A stretch of DNA of 20,594 nucleotides, taken from assembly GCA_013115135.1 (NCBI GenBank), contig JABANP010000726.1, positions 1 through 20,594 on the forward strand, in the 5' to 3' direction. The translations under genes and the position numbers were made by a program. Source of the DNA: Perkinsus olseni. Its lineage: Eukaryota > Perkinsozoa > Perkinsida > Perkinsidae. The notes under the pieces are model-generated. The model saw nothing but the letters and a program-made list of their open reading frames with translations. It searched no databases and was not told the origin of the DNA. Of this stretch, positions 1 to 7,767 are shown piece after piece; position 1 is the stretch's first letter; the number at the start of each line of letters is the position of its first letter.

Positions 1-304
1 CCGAAAGTGGCCGTCAATGACCCTCTTTGGTACTTGCTCCTTGTGTCGGGCTAGGTGGAAGTCCTCTGAGCCATGGTTAAACTAGCGTAAACGTCAATGG
101 CAGAACGTGTACGCCGAAATTCACCATCATGCAAGAAGAAAGTCGAGCGCTAACGAACTAAATAACAGACCATCAGTCAAGCTCGCCGGATGGTCATCAA
201 CGACCAGCCAGGATAGACTTTTCGTGCCCGGGAGCTGCGCGGAACAACCATCGTCAAGAGTGGAGCTGTCGACAATGCGGGGAAGCGGGGCTCAGGACGG
301 GTTG

Positions 305-371
305 CCCCGACCACCGCAGACCACCGATGAACTGTCCTGGACAGTTCAGCGGTGGTCTGCGGTGGTCGGGG
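305..371. repeat. Long near-perfect hairpin, 33-nt arms
   Basis: The arms 305-337 and 339-371 are reverse complements with one mismatch (A327 against G349) and a single-base centre at T338. The outer part is rich in ACCACC/GGTGGT and the core reads GAACTGTCC-T-GGACAGTTC. It lies about 110 bp beyond the stop codon of the minus-strand gene at 479-1508. It could be a cruciform, an RNA hairpin in a 3' region or the relic of a palindromic insertion. I see no target-site duplication that would make it a clear transposon. Confidence 0.9.
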
Positions 372-478
372 CTTGGACAGTCTGTCCATTGCCCGACACA
401 TGTATCAGACGCGACCTTATCTTCGATAACCACAACACATCACGGCACGCATGCTGGAAGCACTCGGAACGTCACATT

Positions 479-1508
479 TCACATCCGTACATCCCCTACC
501 TTCCCATATCTTTTAGCTCGGGACGCCGCTTCGCCCATGTTTTCGGAGATGAAGTTCTTCATCCAATCCTTTCCAGGATTGTACCCTTTAGGAGGAGTTT
601 GTTCGATCGTCTCGATTAACTGTGAGCAAGTCAAAGTATACATGCAGTACTCCAGTGCTTTGTAGATCTCCTTCAGTAGATGGCCAATAGGATACAGTCC
701 ACCCATTTTCCTGAGGATTTCCTCTGACTCTCCCTTGAACTCGACCTTGGTGTTACTATTGGAGTTCACGAAAGTGATTCTCATCGAATCATTGTAGTGG
801 AGCCTAAGGAGTCAGACGTTCGATCGAGCGGTCCATAGACTGCCGTTGATTCGACGTTGTAGTTGATGAAGAGTATTACAGCGACTCGAAAGACATCATT
901 TCTTGTCCCAATTGGTTCGATCCGCTTCGCGGCCCATACATCTCCCAGAGAACTCTATGGCGAGACATATCATTCGAGACGGATATGAAGCTGTCCAATC
1001 GACGAAGTGTGCACCGGCCAGGGGCAGTCTCTATCTGAGAGCAATATGTAGGAGAGAACTATTCATTACAAGGAATGTTGTCGAGTAGCAGTTCTATACC
1101 TGTCGGTTGAAGGACATCAGTTTGGACATGTGGAAATTGAGCTTATTCACTTCTTCTGACAGCCTCTTGTTCTCATTATACAGTTCAGACATCCTAGCGG
1201 ACAGTGCAGCGACCTCATTGGGAAGCTTGGCCAGCCTCTGGGATGGTCTCGAGGTTCTCGACTTATCTGGTTGAGCCGGACTCTTATCCCGTACAGGATC
1301 AGAGCCTGGGGAAGATCCTTCCGCCTGAGGAACAGCCATCGAGCTGCACAACTTGGAACTGGGCTTCAGGAAGTCCCGAGCCGTGTTAAGCGGTTACCTT
1401 GGCCCAAGGCAATAAGCCACTCAATGACCAGGACGAGGTGATTTGCAGTGTCGCCGCAGGAGTCAAAATGTACATCCATGGCAATACCGAGTCGACTAGG
1501 TGCACCAT
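479..1508 (-). CDS. Putative secreted coiled-coil protein, copy A (4 exons)
   Basis: Proposed exons, in transcript order: 1508-1398, 1351-1100, 1034-880 and 803-479, giving about 280 residues. Exons 3 and 4 have the same lengths as in copy B (155 and 325 nt), and the junctions keep phase (CAG|GTATAG donor, CTCAG acceptor; a GTAATA donor to a CTTAG acceptor). The N-terminus (MVHLVDSVLPWMYILTP) is a weaker signal-peptide candidate than in copy B because it has Asp6. Exon 2 encodes a leucine/methionine heptad stretch (SELYNENKRLSEEVNKL) after a charged Ser/Pro linker. Exons 3-4 encode the shared C-terminal domain, with GGLYPIGHLL and ETIEQTPPKGY. The first intron needs an unusual AAG acceptor, so exon 1 or this copy's function is uncertain. 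I recognise no known family. Confidence 0.5.
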
Positions 1509-1799
1509 TAAAATAGGAGTAGGGCTGATGAAGTAAATTGCCCTGCGCCTAGGTTTTATCGCTCAGCCCGAGCGGATCAGGCAAGACTGGAAAAGAGGCA
1601 TGACTCGAATAAGTTCCGGATCTCGCGCGCTTAAGCCAATTTGGGCGAGCGGGAGTACTGCCCTCTTGGACATCTCAGATGTCACATCTGTTGTGTATCT
1701 GCACATTCCCCGGAGTACTCCAGGGCTAAAAGCCCACCATTCTCCTCCGCAAACACGAGCCTTGACGGAGCTGAAGAACGCATGAGCGGCCAAAGGTAA

Positions 1800-2090
1800 T
1801 CATGGCCAGTTGGCTAGCACAGTGTCTCGAGTGGTCTCAGTTCCGTGGTAGGCAGCTTTCAACAAATACGCAATCTCTGTATATCCGTATGCACAATCTT
1901 CCGGAAGTATATCGCAATTTGCGATTCGCAAACTCTTCGAGGCGTGCCCCAACTTCACTAGACAGAGACATTGGGTCAGCAATGTTGAGCGGAGTACGTT
2001 GAGCCGCTCCCTGAAGCTCTGTAGTTTCTCTAGCAGCGGATGCCGGGCATACTTGAACTGTTGGACATTAGAAGCTACTAACGCAGTCAT
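1800..2090 (-). CDS. Hypothetical open frame, possibly a decayed exon
   Basis: This is an open frame of 96 codons whose composition resembles a helical protein (for example HPLLEKLQSFRERLNVL). It has no recognised motif, no signal peptide and no clear splice partner on either side. It lies between the two tandem coiled-coil genes on the same strand. It may be a leftover exon of a third gene or a chance frame. Confidence 0.2.
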   Translation of the reverse strand: MTALVASNVQQFKYARHPLLEKLQSFRERLNVLRSTLLTQCLCLVKLGHASKSLRIANCDILPEDCAYGYTEIAYLLKAAYHGTETTRDTVLANWP

Positions 2091-2186
2091 ACTAATAGTA
2101 TGATACTACAGGTGAAGCGCCGCGCTGGTAGTGCCACCTACCTTCTGTTTCCCAACCACTCACCGGAATCGATTTTAATTCACCCA

Positions 2187-2205
2187 GCGGCACGCGGCGT
2201 GCCGC
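2187..2205. repeat. Perfect palindrome, 9+1+9
   Basis: GCGGCACGC-G-GCGTGCCGC is a perfect GC-rich inverted repeat around a single base in the noncoding spacer between the tandem coiled-coil genes. Confidence 0.9.
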
Positions 2206-2832
2206 ACGCCGGTGGTCGCCATGAGTCCCCAGCCTCCACGCAGGCATTGGCCCAGTGTCGACTGCCCGCGAAGATCAACGAAAACGTGACCACAACCCGG
2301 CTGCCTTCAGCCCATCGAACCCAGAGCGGAGGGCCCCATTTAAAGTACAATTACCGGATGATTAGCACCCTCGGCGTTTCTTCTGTTACCGATCCTGAAA
2401 GTGCGCATCGGAAGTCACTCCCGGGAAATGGGTGGCAGTCTTGCCATCCATTGCCAGCCATCTATCATAGGAGTCCTATGGTAGCCAAGAGGCGATGCGG
2501 CGTCATCGACGCCCACTAACCAAGTTGCCAATGGAAACCAGAGTCTGGTTACCAGACTGAGTAATGGTATAGCTAATGGTCTTTGTCTCAGCCGCAGACC
2601 AGAATCCGGATTTTGGTGCATTTCCGGACTGAAATTCCGCGGAGAATTTTCCGGTTCGCAAATTCGGCAACAGGATTTCTATTTCCGAGTCAACCCAGGT
2701 TTCGTCAGGGGGCAGGTTTAAGGCTTAAACTTTAAGCGATCGGTATGTGACACGGCCCGCTAAACAACCCTATGGATGACTAACAACTCCGCTTGCCGAA
2801 CTGGATCATCTTCAATCAAATAATGACCCGCG

Positions 2833-3045
2833 TTACATGAGCCACGTACCAATATTAATACCATCATGGTATTGTACCATCCGTGGCCACCAAAGGCCAT
2901 TTTTAGATAGCACGGTGTCTCTAGCCCAGTGTCCATGTAACCTCAAGCGCCAGGCATGGGGCTCCGAATCGACGTCTTCGAATAGGATAAAGTCGTGGTA
3001 CGCGGTTGAGATGCTGAGCTGAGTTCCTCGAAGTTGAACCGACAA
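2833..3045 (-). pseudogene. Possible retroelement integrase zinc-finger remnant
   Basis: The 70-codon frame contains the run HGHWARDTVLSKNGLWWPRM. This resembles the first half of the HHCC zinc-binding region of retrotransposon integrases, in which a GHxG-type stretch is followed by T, a spacer and a WP-M motif. The two cysteines expected downstream are missing: the frame stops after GTWLM. Upstream, around 3094, another frame opens with ATG (MEDTQRSDFVDPIYRADC), so a frameshifted longer remnant is possible. The resemblance was judged by eye and the frame may be chance. Confidence 0.3.
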
Positions 3046-3421
3046 TCTGCCCTGTAGATCGGGTCCACGAAGTCGCTCCTCTGCGTGTCTTCCATGTTAC
3101 AGCTTGATCGGTGTCGTATCGTATGGACCGTAGGCTACGATCAGCAGTTGCAGACCAATATCAAGTTGGGGAAAGGCCTTTTCCGAGAGACCGAGCAGCG
3201 GCGCAACAGGAGCACGCGAGCAGTCGGTCCGGCAACGGCCGTTTTTCTCAACGTGTTTGTGCCTCCACGGTGCCAGGGGAGAACACCCGAACCAGCGTGA
3301 TTGACTGGGAGGAAGGACGCTCCGATCTTCTTCGACCACTCAGCTGAGTGGCCGTGTCGGCAATCATCACATCCTGGATATTTGGAGACCAAATAACCGG
3401 GGTGTGACTGCCGCGCAGGGA

Positions 3422-3440
3422 GTCCAAATTAAATTTGGAC
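3422..3440. repeat. Perfect palindrome, 9+1+9
   Basis: GTCCAAATT-A-AATTTGGAC is a perfect inverted repeat around one base in the spacer. Confidence 0.9.
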
Positions 3441-3481
3441 CAGACACCGCAAGACTACCGCGGCGCGTTTCAGGCTATTCG

Positions 3482-3532
3482 GCGAATACTAATACTGTTC
3501 GTATGCCGTAGGAATACTATTATAGTATTCGC
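3482..3532. repeat. Nested palindromes with two alternative hairpins
   Basis: GAATACTAT-T-ATAGTATTC (3512-3530) is a perfect 9+1+9 palindrome. The upstream stretch GCGAATACTA (3482-3491) is also complementary to TAGTATTCGC (3523-3532). The right arm can therefore pair locally or with the distal arm. Confidence 0.85.
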
Positions 3533-3882
3533 TGTGGGCAGCTCACAGCTCGCTAGATCGACAGTCAAGCTAGGTGAGATACGCACGACCGTACACAGCC
3601 GATCGCTGCCGGCCGACGACTGGTACCCGCTGAGAGGGTTATCTACGACCCGCATGAACGAACTGATACTGGGTTGAGGTGCACACGACGCACATGGGGC
3701 GTCATGGTATGATGATGGTGATAATTTTCTGAAGTAGTGTACTTTTTGCAATCTGGTCCTCTGGTCTCCGCGAGCTGCTAACACGGTTACGTATGGATAT
3801 TTCTTTGCTCAACACTTCTAGTGGGGTCTACATCAGATGCGATGAACATCGTTATCGTCACATCAAACATGCTGAAGACACT

Positions 3883-5139
3883 TCACTTCGAAGCACTCTG
3901 GACCTTCCCGTGTTTCCAAGCTAAGGACGCCACTCTCTCAAAGTTATCGGAGATGAATCTCTTCATCCATCCCCTTCCAGGCTTGTACCCTTTAGGAGGA
4001 GTTTGTTCGATCGTCTCGATTAACTGTGAACAGGTCAAGGTATACATGCAGTACTCCAGTGCGTCATAGATCCTCTCCAGTAGATGGCCGATAGGGTAAA
4101 GTCCACCCATCCTCCTGAGGATTTCCTCTGACTCTCCCTCAAACTGGACCTTGGTGTTACTGTTGGAGTCCACGAAAGTGACTGTCATCGAGCCATTGTG
4201 GTGGAGCCTGAGGAGCCACACGTTCGATCGAGCGGTTTATACTGCCGTTGATTCGACGCTGTCGTTGACGATGAGTATCACAGCGATTCGAAGGACGTCA
4301 TCTTTCGTTCCCATTCGCTTGATCCGCTTGGTGGCTCATACATCTCCCAGAAAACTCTATGGCGAGACATATCATTCGAGACGGATATGAAGCTGTCCAA
4401 GCGACGAACTGTGCACCGCCCAGGTTCAGTCTTCACCTGAGTGGAATATGACAGAACGATTCATTAGAAGGAATGTTGCCGAGTGGCCCACTCCTATACC
4501 TGTTCGTTGAAGGACAGCAGCCCGGACATACGGGAATTGAGTTTATTCACTTCTTCTGACAGCCTTTTGTTCTCATCGTACAGCTCAGACATCCTAGCGG
4601 ACGATGTATCATGTTGGGCCCGACTCTTAGTCTGCACAGGGCGAGTCAGACGAGCAGCTATTTTGCTGCACTGTACAGCACTAGAGGCCAGGCGTCTAAC
4701 ACACCTGTCGAGTGGAGGACTGCCGTTCGGGCATATTATGGCTCAACTTAGCCTTTTCTCCTGGCAGCGGCTCGGCTCCAGCTCCGACCGACTGTTTCCT
4801 TTCATCGTGCAAAACGGACACTTGCTCGGTTAAGCTGACCACCCTATCGGACAGCTTGGAGAACTTCTCGGACATCTTAGAAACTTTCTCGGTCAGCTTG
4901 GTCAACCCATTGGTCAACTTCGCAATTTGTTCTGTCAGTGTGTCGGTCCTATCCAAGGACGCACATTCCGCCTGATGAACCTGAAGGGGTTTTGCAAAAC
5001 TCTGAGAACCTAATTTCACGACTACCGGGTCTCGTGATGGCCTGCGACGCCCTCCCGAGCCCTTGGAGGCGGCTTGTACTGTCACCCCCCCAGTCACAAT
5101 CGTCATCCATGGCAATGCCCAGTAAGCAAGATTCACCAT
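3883..5139 (-). CDS. Putative secreted coiled-coil protein, copy B (4 exons)
   Basis: Exons in transcript order: 5139-4705, 4670-4500, 4436-4282 and 4207-3883, giving 361 residues. All junctions are GT-AG and in phase (0, 0, 2); the introns are 34, 63 and 74 bp. I chose ATG 5139 because it gives a clean signal peptide (MVNLAYWALPWMTIVTGGV, then VQA). A basic Ser/Arg stretch follows (about residues 24-45). A heptad coiled coil then runs over about residues 65-110 (TEQIAKLTNGLTKLTEKV and similar), with a second zipper in exon 2 (SELYDENKRLSEEVNKL). Exons 3-4 encode the C-terminal domain, rich in aromatic and charged residues, with conserved GGLYPIGHLL and ETIEQTPPKGY. It is a tandem paralog of 479-1508, with a longer coiled coil. 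The family is not recognised. A secreted or surface role is inferred from the signal peptide alone. Confidence 0.6.
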
Positions 5140-5169
5140 TACAAAAATTATATCACTGTTCAAGTAAGC

Positions 5170-5189
5170 AGCCTATGATAGCCTATGAT
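5170..5189. repeat. 10-bp tandem duplication upstream of copy B
   Basis: AGCCTATGAT occurs twice in direct succession, about 30 bp upstream of the proposed start codon of the minus-strand gene ending at 3883. It falls in the likely promoter or 5' leader. Confidence 0.8.
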
Positions 5190-5986
5190 GATGTACTAAC
5201 TGTTCGAGGACGATGGTGATCATAACTTTGATTCGGATAAGGCACCGATCGGTGTCTTCCAAGTAAAGAATATGGCATTCTCGGTGCAAACTGTCGGCAG
5301 GGGATTCTCTAACGGTTAGAATGGTTAGAGTTTAACCATTCTCGAAGCTCGGAATACAAACTTCGCGCTTGGAAGCCACTTCCGGGCGAGCGGGAGAAAT
5401 TTACTGGTCCTGTGGGTGGATTTGCACATATCCATAGGGGACTCCCTAAAGTGACACAGTGTCACTGACACTTATTCCTTAGTACTTTTCAGATGAATCG
5501 GACTCTCGATTAGTTTATGAGCGGCTCCTAAGGAGCCACGTCAGTCAAGTGGTCCCTAAGGGTTCTTTTTTGACGCGGGTTCGGGTCCCACATGATTCAT
5601 TTCTCCGCGGGATATTGGACTTGGGGGAGATTCAGAGCCAGAATTCGATTCCCACACGAATAACTTCTTCGCAGGCGATCTGACTCGTTTAGTGATTGCT
5701 AGTCTTTGAGTTGCCGCATTGGGAGCGCTGTTGCTCGGTTGCTGATTCCGCAACTTTGGTGCGATGGGCGAGCAGCCGACCGCCATCCCGCTGCCAAGAA
5801 TCCGCCTAGGATCGATCCGCACGCACGGCATTCTGTGTTAGGACACTTCGGAGTGGTTTTAGGGAGGTCCGGAGCTCGCTTACAAATTCGATAGATATTT
5901 TGGGCGATGCCTAGTGACTGTTCAACGCTTGTGAAAGCCACCTAGTCTCAAATGCCCGGAATTGAGCCCTCAACGGATTGTGGAAG

Positions 5987-6006
5987 GTGGCCACTTAAGT
6001 GGCCAC
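5987..6006. repeat. Perfect 20-nt even palindrome
   Basis: GTGGCCACTT followed by AAGTGGCCAC is a perfect self-complementary sequence with no spacer. It could be a cruciform or a dimeric protein-binding site. Confidence 0.9.
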
Positions 6007-6035
6007 TTTCATTAAGGGCCCGGAAGTTTAGAGGT

Positions 6036-6056
6036 CCTGAGGATCCGATCCTCAGG
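6036..6056. repeat. Perfect palindrome, 10+1+10
   Basis: CCTGAGGATC-C-GATCCTCAGG is the longest perfect odd-centred palindrome I found in the window. It lies 30 bp after the 20-nt even palindrome. Confidence 0.9.
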
Positions 6057-6100
6057 CAGGTGGTCATGTGAAACTCGTTAACACTTGACGCGGCTGTCGA

Positions 6101-6382
6101 GTGACAGTCACTCAGTTGCTACTTAGGGTTAGTGGAGGGCCCGTTACGAGGAGCTTAACTAGTTGGGAGGGAAGATCATCTTCAGCATCGACTTCGGTCG
6201 TACTCGGAAGCTACGATTCGTTTCGAGCATCTGCTAGCCGACAGTGGTTGGATGAGCTGTGCATAAAGCGTAACCTCGAAAGATGTATGAAATTTCCATG
6301 GGATCAACTATTGCGAGATATGGGTATCAAGCCGCGCGGAGTGCCTGTGGATTGCGTTACGCAATTTGCTCGCTGGAGCTAG
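6101..6382 (+). CDS. Hypothetical open frame without recognised features
   Basis: This is an open frame of 93 codons with no ATG at its 5' end (it begins with GTG), so it would have to be an exon or begin further in. Its second half looks protein-like (WLDELCIKRNLERCMKFP, then WDQLLRDMGIKPRG). I see no convincing splice partner. It precedes the large coiled-coil gene by about 440 bp and contains a 7+1+7 palindrome at 6351-6365. It may be chance. Confidence 0.2.
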   Translation: MTVTQLLLRVSGGPVTRSLTSWEGRSSSASTSVVLGSYDSFRASASRQWLDELCIKRNLERCMKFPWDQLLRDMGIKPRGVPVDCVTQFARWS

Positions 6383-6823
6383 ATCGCTGACGAGGGCTCT
6401 ACGCTGCCTCAGGATTCCTGAGTCAGGAAGGTCGTGACACCACCATACTGCAGTTTTTCTGCGGGGACAGTGAAAGTCCTGCGGTATGTCGGGTCATCGG
6501 GTGTAAACTGCGCCAGTCAGACACGAGGCTCACGTGTATATTACCGTTGCATGCAACAATTGCTCGTTTTCATGGATCGCTTCTTGAGTTCCAGAATCAG
6601 TGTGTCCGACGCTTCCGATGATCATCGTGGAAGTTGGTCTGGCGTATGAAATTCTTATTGGAGATCTAAAGCCTCTGTGACAATCTTCACTCAGCCCTGA
6701 GTTATCTTTTAGTGGGTTGGGAGAGCTGACAGAGGTGGTGAAAGCGGGCAGCAGCGGAGGTGTTTCCGAGGCGGGCGACATGATGAGCATCGCTTGTGCA
6801 GTTTTTTGTATCATCATTTTTTG
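6383..6823. other. Upstream region of the large coiled-coil gene
   Basis: I see no supported coding sequence. It holds a 7+1+7 palindrome at 6408-6422 and, just before the start codon at 6824, a T-rich stretch following GTGCAG at 6795-6800. A spliced-leader or cis acceptor could lie there. The long minus-strand frame at 6530-7138 is rejected because it runs through well-supported plus-strand exons. Confidence 0.4.
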
Positions 6824-7767
6824 ATGTCCTTCTGGAATTTTCTGGGATTGAGCGGTGAGGAGGAGGTACAGAAGCCGCCGGCACCAGTGCAGCAACAGCA
6901 GCAAGCTAGCACGGTAGTAGCATGAGTCGAGATACGGGTTCGAGTTCGAGCTCGATACGTAGGAGGATCGTGCGGTAGGAGAATCCACACGACGGGGCAT
7001 TAACGCGAGGTCTTTCAGTAGTTGAGTGCGACGGTCGTCTTTAGTTCCTTTAAGCGTTCGTCGGATATGTGCTAGTTTTGGCCCTGCGCTGGTCCCTGGA
7101 TGAAGCCCGGCGACGTCAGAGTTTTCTCTCAGACTCAACAGCGTCCTCAGAGTAAATCCCCAGGGATGGTGCGGACGACGGTATCTCCGAGTGTAGCTAC
7201 TGGTGGTTACGCGGCACCGGCTGTACCACTACCAAGGAGGCCCCCGCAGGCTGCCCACCATCAAGGCGATGGGAGATCAGCCGCTGATAGGAGTAGTAGT
7301 CGTGGAGAGGACGTAGATGTAGCGTATGCAGAACGTAGAGCGTGTAGAGCTCAGCCGAGTCGATGAGAGAAGGCGAGCCCTTGCTGTCAGGTTCCTCGAT
7401 AAGTAGCAGCGTCACTTCTATGACGTCCAAGCCGCCGTCGTTGGGGGGTCGGGCCGCGGGAGGGCCCAGTCGGTTTAGTTTTGTTAATAAGCCTCCGGTT
7501 GCGGCGTCCTCGAAGAGTGGCCCGAGTGCCTTTGGTTTTATCAACCGCCCGAATCAGAAAGTCGGGGAGAAGCCTCCCCCGCCGCCGCCTCCACCCCCGG
7601 CAAGAACGCCAAGCCCGTCAGCGGGGGCAGCTTCGCCTGCTAGCTCAATTGGCGGGCCGGGCGCGATGGGCGGTGGGAAGGATGACGATCCGGCAAACAA
7701 TGAGGGAACTGGGCGACCACTGCAAAGTCCGAGGTCGACGGGGAGTATCAATGCGGAACTGCCAAGT
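6824..7767 (+). other. N-terminal low-complexity segment of the coiled-coil gene (exons 1-3)
   Basis: Exon 1 ends in QKPPAPVQQQQQAST. Exon 2 is Pro/Arg/Ser-rich. Exon 3 holds two related motifs, FSFVNKPP and FGFINRPN, at about residues 112-119 and 131-138, then nine consecutive prolines (about 145-153) and a Gly/Ser/Ala linker. The paired F-x-F-[IV]-N-[KR]-P motifs look like short linear binding motifs, and the polyproline run could bind SH3, WW or profilin-type partners. Both roles are inference. Exon 3 may instead begin at 7355, which adds 12 residues in the same phase. Confidence 0.7.

Larger units (their letters stand above)
1509..3882. other. Spacer between the tandem coiled-coil genes
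   Basis: About 2.4 kb with no complete gene that I can support. It holds two weak minus-strand coding remnants (1800-2090 and 2833-3045) and a dense set of perfect odd-centred palindromes (1676-1690, 2087-2103, 2187-2205, 2466-2480, 2542-2558, 2716-2730, 2857-2873, 3422-3440, 3512-3530) plus one even 16-nt palindrome (3336-3351). The remaining open frames look like chance. Confidence 0.6.
5190..6100. other. Intergenic region with several palindromes
   Basis: I find no supported gene here. It contains the hairpin AGAATGGTTA-5 nt-TAACCATTCT (5318-5342), the perfect palindromes 5450-5466 (8+1+8), 5523-5537 (7+1+7) and 6036-6056 (10+1+10), and the even 20-nt palindrome 5987-6006. The minus-strand open frames at 5556-5831 and 5699-5941 overlap each other and have no recognisable features. 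Confidence 0.6.

Noticed and set aside
107..619. 170-codon plus-strand open frame
   Set aside because: It runs through the hairpin and antisense to the conserved last exon of the minus-strand gene; no protein features.
2100..2519. 139-codon plus-strand open frame
   Set aside because: It crosses several palindromes, has no recognisable features and reads like chance composition.
5560..5600. tRNA-like GGGTTCGGGTCCC stretch
   Set aside because: It resembles a T-arm, but no matching acceptor stem, D-arm or anticodon arm can be folded upstream.
5699..5941. Minus-strand frame with CPNTECRACGS, zinc-finger-like
   Set aside because: A lone cysteine cluster without a second knuckle, in a frame that overlaps another chance frame.
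6530..7138. 202-codon minus-strand open frame
   Set aside because: It overlaps plus-strand exon 1 of a gene whose exons join in phase over 5.5 kb, and its own sequence has no motif or signal.
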